NCBI GenBank assembly: GCA_958299035.1
Contig: CATQJL010000223.1
Span: 76,587,600 to 76,651,599 of the forward strand
DNA: 64,000 nt
Direction of reading: 5' to 3'
From: Cylicocyclus nassatus
Lineage: Eukaryota > Nematoda > Chromadorea > Rhabditida > Strongylidae
The number at the start of each line of letters is the position of its first letter. The first letter of the stretch is position 1. Below, piece by piece: positions 48,370 to 58,457 of the stretch. Below the pieces are notes generated by a model. That model did not search any database, had not been told where the DNA came from, and worked only from the letters and a program-made list of their open reading frames with translations. Position numbers and translations under genes: made by a program.

Positions 48370-49264
48370 TAAGTATCCCTACTACCCTTTACTATAAACA
48401 TATTTAACATGAGCGTGAAGCTGTGCAGACCGCATCTTCCCATTTGTACGATCCCGTGTTGCCGGCGGTCCACCATCTTTCTTTTTCAAAGTCATTTTTT
48501 TCGTCCAAACGTGCCAGAGTTTTCCATTTAGCTGATCAAACAGTGCCATGCATGTTCCTGATAAGTACAAACGATGTATTGAAGTTATGAAATTTGCATG
48601 AAAAACAAATCGAAAGTTGGGGCTTTTCAAAAATTTCGACACTCAAAAACTCATTGGTTCTTATCAGAAACATGCTTGGCAGGGGAATGGTCAGAACTTC
48701 TCCCAGTCATACTGAACAAGCTGTATATCATCGGATTCGTCTTGAAACGCTCATCTGAAAGATCTGTTTAACACGTTTCAAAAACACTCATTGGTTGTTG
48801 GTGGATATGCTTCTTTCTTGTAATGAGAATACCCATAGTCACTACAAATCCGCGCCATCGGGCTACCTTTCAACGAAATATTTGTTGAAATTCGAATATT
48901 TTCTTGTACTTGAACGCTTATAATTCATTCCAGATAGTCGTTGGCAGATAATAAACATATATCTAAAATCAAGGTTTAAAGGCGAGTCCGACGATATATA
49001 GCTTGTTCAAAGCGACTGATTTAAGTTCTGATTACTTCCTTGTAAGTCAAATTCTCAGCATTTCCTCGTTAGCGCTGTTGTGTTAGATACTCAGCACAAC
49101 TTTGAAAATGTTTTCGTTGACTTCGAAGGAAAAGAATGACTTTGAAAGAAAAATGTGGACCGCCGGGGATCATCAGGGGATCGTACAAAAAGCTGGAAGA
49201 TGCGGCTTGTACGGCTTTCGCTCCTGTTCAATACGCTTATAGTGAAGTGTAGTAGGGATACTTA
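48370..49264. mobile_element. Foldback element with TAAGTATCCCTACTAC ends
   Basis: TAAGTATCCCTACTACC at the left is mirrored by GTAGTAGGGATACTTA at the right. The arms pair through CCGCATCTTCC, GATCCC and CAAAGTCATTTTT. It lies about 115 bp beyond the 3' end of the gene at 49440-50127. A degraded relative is at 42845-43345. Confidence 0.8.
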
Positions 49265-49377
49265 CGGAAGCTCCAGATGTCTGGAATGCAAATGCATAAG
49301 GCCCTTAAATGACAGGCATGTGGTGAAAATGTTATTGGCTCTGTTCGTTTTCCTACGCATATGTAGCAGCTCCAGTG

Positions 49378-49395
49378 TTTATTTCATACTTTATT
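49378..49395 (-). promoter_or_regulatory. Polyadenylation signals
   Basis: Two AATAAA hexamers (49390-49395 and 49378-49383 on the minus strand) lie 45-62 bases after the stop codon of the upstream four-exon gene, at the expected distance for its 3' end. Confidence 0.6.
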
Positions 49396-49439
49396 ATCAG
49401 CTGATTGATATTGGTAGGTTTTTTATAACGTCTCCAAAT

Positions 49440-50127
49440 TTACCTTACCATGCATAATGGCTTATACAGCAATCGAAAATCGTTATTCCTGGCAAGTTCA
49501 TATGCTACTTTATCCCACGTCTCCCACGTTCTAGAAGTTGAATAATCCGAGAAGTAAATGAACTCAGCTGATAACGGCAACCCACCTATAATACACTTTG
49601 AATATGATCGTGTCTGGAATATTCCGATTACAATCTCCATAAACCCAGTCTTCGATTTTCTGAACCAGCGGGTTCTGCTCCATCAGATTTGTCTTAAGGT
49701 ACATCTGAAAATTGAGGGTTAAATGATTTTCGTTGCCGTTGCAAATGCGGTGTCAAAATTGATTCACAAAGCATCGAAACTTTTGAATTAGATTTTCTGA
49801 CTGTTAGAATTAGAATGCTTCAAATTTAACATGCATAAAGTCACAAAAGCATGTAAAGCTAAGGAAATCGGAGACTCACTATGGGTACCTCTTGGCCAAT
49901 TTTCTCATTGCAATATTTTTTAAATCCTCGTGTGAGAGCTTCAACTTCAGGATCCGTAAGTAAAGGTTTTTCACTTTCAACGAATTTCCACCAATAATAG
50001 TCACAGTAACGGGCAGAAAAGACTGGAAGCTAAATTGTTCTCATTACTGCCGGTCAAAAGCTTAAAGATTACAACTTACAATTAAGAAAAAGTATCGCAA
50101 CATTTTGAATGGTGCACGGCTGTTCAT
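49440..50127 (-). CDS. Four-exon gene for a small secreted protein, family unknown
   Basis: Exons are 50127-50080, 50029-49880, 49704-49586 and 49530-49440, giving 135 residues. Introns are 50, 175 and 55 bp. Their donors are GTAAGT, GTGAGT and GTGGGT, and their acceptors AATTTAG, TTTTCAG and CTTCTAG. All phases agree, and the junction into the last exon splits an arginine codon. If translation starts at Met9, the N-terminus MLRYFFLILPVFSA is a good signal peptide with likely cleavage after Ala22; Met1 would place eight residues before it. The mature part has four cysteines (residues 25, 56, 91, 132), aromatic-rich stretches (DYYWWKF, TWETWDK) and no membrane segment. AATAAA signals follow the stop. 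The second intron could instead begin at GTACCC three codons earlier. I recognise no family, so function is unknown; a secreted or lumenal role is inferred from the signal peptide. It is the best-supported gene in the window. Confidence 0.75.
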
Positions 50128-50407
50128 ATCACTATGAATACTAAACTGGGCGTCCAAAGATCAAATAAGAAATGTTGCAAAGGCGCGCTCAACGGCTGTT
50201 CGCTGCGACGATGTGTGGGTGAACTCACGCGTCATGCGTGAAAATGTATTATTACTTGTACAATAACTGGCTCGAATTCATTTAGTGGACGCAAGTGCAT
50301 GCTTCATAACATTTTAATTCTGAATAACGACATTCGCCACGCTTTTTGCTCGAATTGTCCACATCTACGTAAAAAGAAAAAACAATTTTAGTAGTGGTAA
50401 GTGGTAA
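50128..50407. other. Upstream region of the four-exon gene
   Basis: A TTTAG acceptor-like site lies 13-14 bases before the first ATG (complement of about 50141) and could serve spliced-leader addition, but it lacks a good pyrimidine tract. No clear TATA box or repeat was seen. Confidence 0.3.
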
Positions 50408-50449
50408 GTGGTGTAGTGGTAAGTGTCTTGCTCGATAGGCAGAGGGTCA
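50408..50449 (+). repeat. Partial tRNA-like sequence (D and anticodon region)
   Basis: GTGGTGTAGTGGTAAGTGTC and the following bases through GGCAGAGGGTC match the 5' two thirds of the tRNA-like sequence on the opposite strand at 50788-50856. The T-arm is absent; the match ends after the variable region. Just upstream, GTGGTAA is repeated several times. Confidence 0.7.
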
Positions 50450-50787
50450 GTACTGTTTTCCAGTAATCCAGTACTGTTTTCCGCCACCATCAATAGCTGC
50501 TTGCGAGGCTAGTAACTGCGACAAGATTCATTTCATTCGCTGCGCTTACTGCAAGAAGTTCTTTTGTTTTGAACATTTTGTAATAGCCTACCATATGTGT
50601 ACTTAAATAAATTCATTCTTCTACACTGTCAAAAACTAATGTTAACGTTAACGAACATTAGGTGGAGGTGTAGTTTTTAAAACTTTTAGTTTTCGCATTC
50701 ACATTGAAAGAAGTTCTAGGATCCAGTGCTCCAAAACCATTTACAAGCCCAAATTTACATTTTGCAAAAAATTGCAATAAAGTTACA

Positions 50788-50856
50788 ATTAACGGGATTC
50801 GAACCCGTGACCCTCTGCCTATCGAGCAAGACACTTACCACTACACCAGACGATCA
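50788..50856 (-). tRNA. tRNA-like pseudogene
   Basis: Read on the minus strand it has an A-box (TGGTGTAGTGG), a D-arm, a five-base-paired T-arm with GGTTCGAATCC (a consensus B-box), and a run of six T about 20 bases downstream, as a Pol III gene would. The anticodon arm is imperfect: CTTGC pairs with GCAGA with a mismatch. The loop TCGATAG puts GAT at the anticodon but has C instead of U at position 33. The two acceptor strands do not pair. It is therefore probably a tRNA-derived repeat or pseudogene. Confidence 0.6.
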
Positions 50857-50929
50857 CGCGCCTACTAAGCGCTCATAAACAAGAAGAGGCAAGTTGACGG
50901 GTGCCTCAGCTCTGGAGGGAAACACCACC

Positions 50930-51059
50930 CATAACTTCTCGTGCAGGACCGCTCCGCAGCTGGAAACGGCAGATTTAGAATCAGCGTCTCGAGCCCGTTA
51001 CGGTGAGGTGATATATGACTCATCCGGGTTGGCCGAGCTGACTTGGGAAGCCTTCCTTG
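50930..51059. mobile_element. Right-arm remnant of the 3-bp-TSD foldback family
   Basis: ATAACTTCTCGTGCAGGACC, then GATTTAGAATCAGCGTCT, and the end AAGCCTTCCTTG match the right arm of the 69-543 family. The left arm is not visible. Confidence 0.6.
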
Positions 51060-51574
51060 TCAGGAGTAACTTACAGAGGTTTCTCTGCGTATCATCATCC
51101 AAACGCTATTCAAATCAGTTCATCGTGTGAGTCTGACTGAATGTGAATTGATTTAAGTTAGACGACCTTGTCAGGGAGACAGACGGTCAAATGAGATTGC
51201 ATTTTGCATTTTTACAGCTTGGGAAATGTCCATCGTCACATCACCTTAGAGAATCTCGGATGAGGACTTCAGTCCAGTTAACGTGAACTGAATTAATTTT
51301 ACTACGGGCCTATATGTTTATGTCCGATTCGTCCTTTTCCTAAGACGACGTTTTGATATCTAGACCCTCTTCAGAACTTTTTAGTAAGGAGACAAGTTCT
51401 AGTCTAGTTTTTAATTCTTTTCGAATTAACTCATCTTTTGTATTGACTGTCGTCCAATTGTTCTTCCTTGGTGTGAGATCCTCTGCGCTGTAAATAGGAA
51501 TAGACTTTTCTCACTTGTTCATCTTTATTGTGTTCTTTTTTCCTTGTGCTGTCATTTACAATTCGCTTTATATA
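51060..51574. other. No feature seen
   Basis: Unassigned spacer with no gene-like exon or clear repeat. Confidence 0.4.
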
Positions 51575-51730
51575 CAGCGTGTCCCAATAGTTAGTACACA
51601 GTTTTTGACCGTTAATAACTCACTTCCCACTAAGTATCTTCCTTAGCCTCAAGCGCCATCCAGTAGAGGAAGCTTAAACTTAGATATACAGTATGGAGGG
51701 GTGTAATCTGAGTTATAGCTAATCCCTTGG
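51575..51730. mobile_element. Left-end remnant of the CAGGGTGTCCC family
   Basis: CAGCGTGTCCCAATAGTTAG, GACCGTTAATAACTC and TTAGATATACAGTAT match the left part of 19200-19878. The right half is absent. Confidence 0.65.
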
Positions 51731-51770
51731 TTGTTGTAATTAGTCGGTTGCGAAGCTAAATTTATCAACA

Positions 51771-52070
51771 ACTACCTGGCTTACCCGGCTCCGCCCGGCC
51801 CTGTCAATAATATATTTGTAATCGGCATGCTCGATTACCCCCCTGTGCCAACTCCCAGCCCCGTAGCTCAAATTTTGCAAAAAAATCGATAAAATCGATA
51901 TCGATCGATAACGAAAAGTAGCCTACGACACCCTCCCCGCCCCGAAGTGTATGTGTGCCAAGTTTGGTCCGGATCGGTTCAGAAATGGAATTTTCTATTC
52001 GGAACATACGTACACACATACAGACAGACAGACATGCAGACAAACAGACATTCAGCTTTATATATAAGAT
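51771..52070 (+). mobile_element. Dispersed 120-bp-unit element, short single-unit copy (300 bp)
   Basis: It runs from ACTACCTGGCTTACCCGGC to TTTATATATAAGAT with only one ATCGATAAAA unit. This is the simplest full-length copy and defines the ends of the copies at 7121 and 27419. Confidence 0.8.
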
Positions 52071-52659
52071 TAAAGAATGACTACATTTTTCTGGTTAATG
52101 TATGTTGAATTATTAGAAACCCTTCTCATTTTTCTCTTGAACACAAAGTCTTGCAGAAACAGATGATTACTGACTAAAACATTTCTTCTTGTATTTTTAT
52201 AAGACTCGAGACTTTTGATTGAACAAATCAAGCTCTACAAGATGGTTCTAATTAAGCAGTTAAATTCAGCAAAGCTGAAGCAAGATCTTAGAATTTCAAA
52301 ATGCCCAAAAAATTTCAAAAAAGAAGATAGTTTCTTAGTCTAAAAAGCATCCTGCGTAGCTCTCATTAGCCCACGCATGTAATTTTTATTGAAAAATTGT
52401 GACTACAAATGCTGTACTTTTTGAAAACCCAAAAAATGGAAAAAAAAATATCATGTTTTTCGCATACATTGCTGGGCAGTCCTCATCATAGGTGCGATAA
52501 TGTGAGATCTTGCTCACTTCCCCCCCCCCCCCATTCACCCCTGAACCGGAGGAACCAGGGTGACCCCTTCACCAAAAGCCGAGAAAAAAATCGACAGTGA
52601 GGTAAGGCTAAGCCAAGGAGATATTAGTACGGGAATTGTTTGTGTATCGGAAAGGAGGA
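52071..52659. other. No gene recognised
   Basis: AT-rich DNA with a poly-C run near 52520, then the first of two tandem copies of an approximately 230-bp unit (GCCGAGAAAAAAATCGACAG at 52578 and again, slightly changed, at 52816). Confidence 0.4.
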
Positions 52660-55270
52660 AGAAGATTTTCAGGGATTCACGAACTTTTGAAAGAAAAAAA
52701 TGGTAGCTTCTGTAGTTGCACAGCAACGTCAGCGAGGAAAGTTGCGTGGAACAACGTTCCCCTCTGGTTTCAGGGAATAAATAATTTGATCCTTTTATGA
52801 GAGACCTAATGGAAGCCGAGAAAAAAAAATCAACAGTGAGGTAAGGCTAAGCAAAGGAGATATTTGTACGGGAATTGTTTGTATATCGGAAAAGAGGAAG
52901 AAGATTTTCAGGGATTCACGAACTTTCAAAAGGAAAAAACTTTCCTAATGAAAGGTGTGAGTAGTGATTTCTGGGTATTCACGAGTTTTAAGATAAAAAA
53001 TCCGTAACTTTCGCAGATGAACAACTTCTACAAGGAACTAATCATTTTCAAAACCGCCTCATCCTCCGCTTTAGAAAGTATACAGCATGTCTGAGATCGG
53101 TACAAAAAAGTGCCTGAGTGAAGGGTGTGTCTAATGATTTTTGGAGATTTTTCGAGTTTCTGATATAGAAAAATTTATAACTTCTTTAGATGAACATCTT
53201 GTACGCCGAGATGTATTAAACCAGGGTCAAGCGTGTTGATGCGATCCGGGACCCTCATTTACGACCCCCCCCCCTTGGAGGTACCCATCCGTACGACCCC
53301 CCCCCCCCCACCCTCCCCCATTTATCCCCCTTACCTCCCCTGCTCACATTCCTCGCGGTAACCTGCATAAACGAATGTCAATCTTGAAAAACACTTGCGT
53401 GAGAACTTCAGTGAGGTTTCGGAAGCAGAATTTCTAGGCCAATGGATGCGTCCAGCATTTGTAGCATACAAACACACCTTCAACAATAATGTTTGAGAAT
53501 CTGCAAGTTTTTTGAATTTTCAGGCATACTTCAGACCAGCAAATTCGATTCCCGTAGGCGACACAAATTTTTGCACGGAGAAAAAATGACATTCTTGAAT
53601 TACAAAAGATGTTTTCGACTTGCAAGCTTACTTCCTATCTCTTCCACAGTTCTTCCATCGAAAAAAATCGCTTGAGCGCCATCCAGAACGACGTCAAAAA
53701 CGTGCACGAGCACGGTTGTTTAAAAATTCGTAACTAAGGCCAGGAAAAGACTGAGAGGCTGCAAAGCACAGGTTCTGTAGTATGGTGCCCAGACTTTCTA
53801 TAGAAAAAGTTCCACCTTGAGGAGCAGTAAGCTCGAAAAAAATTCAGATGCGACTGTCGCAAATTTGAATGCGATCCCAAAAAGCAAAAACTGGGATTTT
53901 TGAGCTTAAAATTTTGTAACTTATCAGATAAGTTATAAAACAGCCTGCAATTTTCATGAGGGAGAGTAGGAAGATGGCCTCATATTACAGCAGAATTGCA
54001 GCTAACAAGCTTCAATAGCTTCGAAGAAATTTAGATGCGACCCAGATACGACCCCCCTTTCCTGATTTTTCGTTACCATACATAAAATTATAAGAAAATC
54101 CACAGTTGACAAATTAACACCAAATTTTGCACTGATGTAGTAGAGCGTCTCCAAAGTACAGAAAATCATATGGGCCCGTGAAAAACATTACAAAAAGATT
54201 TTGAATTTTATGATGGTCATAGCTGGTTAAGATGTCGCTTTTGTCGAGTGTGTGAGACTTCAGGAGGGCTTCAGAAGCAAGATTTCTAGGGCAATCGGTA
54301 CATTTAGCATTCTTATCAAATCATACATCCTTTAAAAGTGTTTTGAGCTCTTGTGAATGTTTTTTTTGAGAAGTTCTACAGATTTTTTATCTTTTTTATT
54401 TTGATTTCCACTTTTTATAGATTTATTGTAAAGAATAATTATCTGCTTTTTAATCCCTTTTTTAAGCTTAGAGTATTCTAGCCTAACTACCTTCTCTTAC
54501 GCCCCCCCCCTCCCTCCACTTTAGGTACCCTCTTTACGACCCCCGTTGCGACAGTCGCATCACAAGCTTGACCCTGATTGGAACAGTCTCATCCTCCGCT
54601 TTCAGGAAATATATACTTTGCCTAAGGTCCGTTAAAAATTGCGGGTAAAGGGTGGGTGAGACTTTTATAATGGGAGTGCTCAAGTGGAGTTTTTTTTTAC
54701 CATTGTGAAAAGACGTATACTCGAGCACTCCCATTAAAGAGTCTCACCCATCCTTCCCCAGGCACTTTTTTCATTGGACCTTAGGCAAAGTCTATATCTT
54801 CTGAAAGCGGAGGACGAGACGGTTCCAAAGGTGGTCATCTCGGCGTACAAGATGTTCATCTAAAGAAGTTATAAATTTTTCTATACCAGAAACTCAAAAT
54901 TCTCCAAAAAACGCTAAACACACCCTTCACTCAGGCACTTTTTTGAACGGATCTCAGACATGCTATATACTTTCTAAAAGCGGAGAACGAGGCGGTTCCG
55001 AAAATGGTTAACTCCTTGCAAAAGTTGTTTGTCTACAAAAGTTGCGGATTTTATTATCCTAAGAACTCGTGCATACCCAGAATTCACTACCCGCACCCTT
55101 CACTAGGCACTTTTCTCAATAGACTCTAGGCAAACCATATATTATCTGAAGCGGAGGACAAGATGGTTCTAAAAACAGTTTTTTGCTGGCGTTGCTGTTC
55201 ATCTACAGAAATTACGAATTTTTCTTTTAAAAATTCGCAAATGCTCAGAAATTGTCTAACACTTTCCGAA
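52660..55270. mobile_element. Large foldback built of diverged tandem units
   Basis: The left part (52670-53220 and 54585-54690) is inverted relative to 54710-55270, with landmarks such as CATCTTGTACGCCGAGATG / CATCTCGGCGTACAAGATG and GTTGCACAGCAACG / CGTTGCTGTTC. Within each arm a unit containing CATCCTCCGCTTT ... GTGCCTGAG ... GAAGGGTG recurs every roughly 200 bp. The left arm is interrupted by a hAT-type element. The centre (about 54650-54755) is a tighter hairpin around GGGAGTGCTC. Confidence 0.75.
53222..54576. mobile_element. hAT-type non-autonomous element (copy C)
   Basis: It starts CAGGGTCAAGC and ends AAGCTTGACCCTG, like copies A and B. The 8-bp flanks (TATTAAAC and ATTGGAAC) share only the AAC end, so the duplication has decayed. 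C-rich tracts follow the left end and precede the right end. It is inserted in one arm of the large foldback. Confidence 0.75.
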
Positions 55271-56276
55271 ACAAATGTTCTCGCATGCACATCTTCTATA
55301 AACAGGCAGGCTGATGTAGAAAAGAGAAAAGGGAAAAAGTGAAAAAATACAGGTATTAGTCAGAAGCATAATTGTGTGCTAATCCAGCAGCACATCGGTT
55401 CACATTTCAGAAAAAAAAGACCAGTGATGGCAAGGAATTGAAATTTGTACACTTTGACTAGGAAAAATGATGAGAGAACATCATGGCACCCCTCTCCCGA
55501 TCGACATTTTATAATTTCTTTACCAAGTGAAACACTCTTTACTCGAGGGGTTGTGAATCGCTGTAAACCCCTCCACCCTGGAGGGGTCATTCTCACCTTA
55601 TCGCACGGTATGGTCCGCGGTTCCTGCGGTTCCTCATTCTTTTCAAGCTTTATGCAGCCCTGTGCTCGCAAAAACTCCAGCGGTGCAGACGCGCTGCTTC
55701 ATACAAAGTACTTTGGCCTACATCCTTTCAATGAAGTGTAAGAATGTTTTGATTTGACAGGATCAAAAAGATAGACTGTTTTTGAGTGTGTTTAGGAAAT
55801 TTTGCAAATTTGGTTCAATTTTTTGAAAATTCTTCTGGAAAATTTTATTGTAATCGAACTTCTTCTCTTTTGATTTCCTTCCCATAACTTTGCGTTTTTT
55901 AGCTGTGATTGACAAGCATTACACCTATTGCCATATAGAGCTGGTTCGTATTCGCTTGAAGAGCTTTACAATTTAATCACTTAGATTATATTCTAACAAT
56001 ATTTCGGAAAAAAGAAGCACGAGCTTGTTGTAAGGGAATGAAACGTGTTGCATAAGTTATGAACAATCCGTAGAGTCAAACTGGATTTTTTAACAAAAAA
56101 ATCAGGACTGTAATTTTCAAGATTTTCTGCGTGATTACGTATTAAACGCTATTGTTGATCTTTTAGGGGTAGAAATAAAGAAAGGGTATGCTGAAAATGC
56201 TCGGTTTCGTGGCATTTGTCGGCGTCTGGCGACGTCTTTGAATAACCGAACCATTTGTAAAACTGCCTAACTAAAT
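55271..56276. other. Unassigned DNA, weak frames
   Basis: Overlapping open frames of about 100 codons occur on both strands at 55360-55741. A GTAAGA donor-like site at about 55739 and a strong TTTGCGTTTTTTAG acceptor near 55910 could join in phase to a short exon ending near 55974. The upstream start is missing, so no gene is called. Confidence 0.3.
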
Positions 56277-56588
56277 ATGAATGTTCTTACCTTTGAGAAA
56301 ATAGCTGCACAGAATGTCGTCAAGCAAGTGGTGGTGGTGTCAAAACGTCTGAAGGAAATGGAATCTGCTGCAAGTGTTGATACACTAACACAAGTCTTTA
56401 ATCAACTAGCTCAAAACGTTTCTGCTTCCTCACTTCTGCGCGGAACGAGTCGCACGCAAAAAACTTCTCACGTATGGTCATACCTCGAGAGAGGCATTTC
56501 CACGATGGATCATAATTCGTAAGCATATTCGGTAGAAAAGACTCGACACACTTGTTCAACTTCTAGGAGTTGCGCGCCTGCGCAGTGA
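56277..56588 (+). CDS. Candidate two-exon gene, family unknown
   Basis: An ATG at 56277 opens a frame to 56518, where a GTAAGC donor begins. A 48-bp intron ends with CAACTTCTAG at 56566, the same acceptor motif as the third intron of the gene at 49440-50127. The last exon ends at a TGA at 56586-56588, for 87 residues. The first exon looks helical and ends with a THVWSY-like segment (actually SHVWSYLERG), loosely reminiscent of BED-finger starts. The expected cysteine pairs do not follow, so I do not assign it. An acceptor-like TTACCTTTGAG 15 codons or fewer after the ATG means the true start may lie upstream. Confidence 0.3.
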
Positions 56589-56732
56589 TTTGTGCGCAAT
56601 GGAATGAATTAGCGGTTTGGAATGAATTAGCGCCAACATTAGCAGTTTTTCGCAGTGGGCGAGGTATGACCGAGGCCTCAGTGACAGTAGCGTGTGTGCA
56701 GCCTTCTTCGATCCAGATAGGCCAAAATTGAG

Positions 56733-57113
56733 ATGATGTTTGATTTTAGTCACTCTTTGGCTTCCTTGTCTGCTCTTTCTTTACGGTTTCAACAGTACGC
56801 AAAGGAAGTGCAAACCTCGAGCGTTGCGAGCGCATTTGCGTCAACAGTTGCGCCGATTCCGATGGTAACAGGCTGTCTCTGTGTCCTGCCTGCATCCAAA
56901 ACGATTACCAACGACGTACTATCGAAGAGGCCTAAAGCGACAAAAATAGATAGCAGAAGTTCCGGATGCTGCGAGTCGTGTGGAGCTGACATTCTAAATT
57001 TAGAAAGAGCCTTTGTCGTAATCCTGCATTTGCCCTTTTCAAAATCGGAACCTGAAAAGGTTCGAAGTGATGAAAACATGGGAACCGAGCATTTATGCGG
57101 ACGCTATTTTTGA
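56733..57113 (+). other. 126-codon open frame with a strong internal acceptor
   Basis: The frame is open throughout but unrecognised. A textbook acceptor (CTTTACGGTTTCAACAG, preceded by a long pyrimidine tract) ends near 56795. In another frame after it lies a short cysteine-rich stretch (RCERICVNSC, then LCPAC) of 42 codons before a stop. I cannot choose a frame or connect it to the exon pair upstream. Confidence 0.25.
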
Positions 57114-58235
57114 AGCTAGAAAAAGGTAAGAGTTTCATATCAATGAGCTCTACGAAGAATAATATGTAACTCGGTCACCTGAGGACTTATAATGAAATGA
57201 AGAAAATTAGGGCCGTGTGGTGGTTCTCGCAACAAAAAACCACAAAAACGATTACACAGTACGATCTTCTTCAGTCCTTTTCATCCCTCAGTATTTGCCA
57301 AATCAGAATTTTTTTGGAGCGCGGTCTCAACCAAGGGGTTAAGTGAAAGCTACCTTGAACGCAAGAGGACGCCCATATCAGGTGCTTGGCGCGATCCGTT
57401 GTCAGCCTCTACTGGGTAGGGGTCGTGCAGGAGTTGTTAAAAGCCTTGCTACCTGTATCAGCAGGAGATATTCAAGACGAAGCACTGCGGGGATGATCCG
57501 GCAAAAAGCATTGCAGGATATCCATTTGTACATAAATTCTTTGACTCTGGATGGAGAAATTCTTGGAAAAACTAAATAGATTTAGAATCAGCATAAGTGT
57601 TGAATCCAACTTTAGAATCTGATTTTGAATCGAAACGATTCAAAATTCAGATTAATAGGCATTCAAACTTGGAATCGTTTTGATAAAAATATGATACGAG
57701 ACTTCGGAATTTTGACATCATAAAAGTTGGACTTTTTCAAGCTTGTAGCGTCAGTTTACTCGACGAAAATGCTAAGATGCATCTGGTCCCCCTCCTGGTA
57801 GTCGCAATGTTGCGATGCACAGCACGAAACCAGTACGTGTGTGGATGCGATTCAGCGGCGGTTATCTCTTGTCACGACCGCAGGGTGAACTTGCACTAAC
57901 TGAAGTAGTAGTTTGTTTATGTTAGTACCTTTTTCTTGTGTTTCGATATTTAATGTTTTGCGTTGTCATTTTCCTCTATTACCAAAGAGAATGGCGCTTT
58001 TTGTTTATTTCCACAAAAATTCATCTAGTAAAAGCTTGCAGAACTAGTCTGTCTCACATGGGACTCGTACTCCGTTGTACTCTCAAACATAGCGTGTCCG
58101 ACAGTGGCGATGCTCTACACACACTGCTTGTTTTAACACCATCAGTAGGCTCCTTTATTGTAAGCATATTTTAGAGAGTACATACCTTTATGCATCTTTT
58201 CGCTCACTTCTGTGATTTTTTGACAACACAAGGGG
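57114..58235. other. No gene recognised
   Basis: Short unrecognised frames (57343-57579 and 57938-58174) and a stretch of repeated GAATC / GATTC words near 57585-57680. No supported feature. Confidence 0.4.
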
Positions 58236-58457
58236 TGAGCCTTATAGAAAAAATTTTTTTCGGGGGCGTGGCTGACGAATTTTTTTCGGATTTTAGTGGG
58301 GACCCACAAAAATTCTGAGAATTACCCCTAATTTTTTTTTGGAGTGTGTGGCTGACGTCGCGCACTTTCATTTGAAAAAAATTTCTATCGCTCCCCTCCC
58401 CCCCCGGACGGAAATCCTGGGACCGCTACTGCTACTATCATAGTAGCAGTGGCGGTC
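58236..58457. mobile_element. Truncated hAT-like MITE with head-to-head ends
   Basis: GGGGGCGTGGCTGACG and the C-rich tract match the right part of 22046-22426. The end (GGGACCGCTACTG at 58419-58431) is followed by CTACTATCATAGTAG and then an inverted second end (CAGTGGCGGTC), forming a palindrome from 58421 to 58457. Confidence 0.75.
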
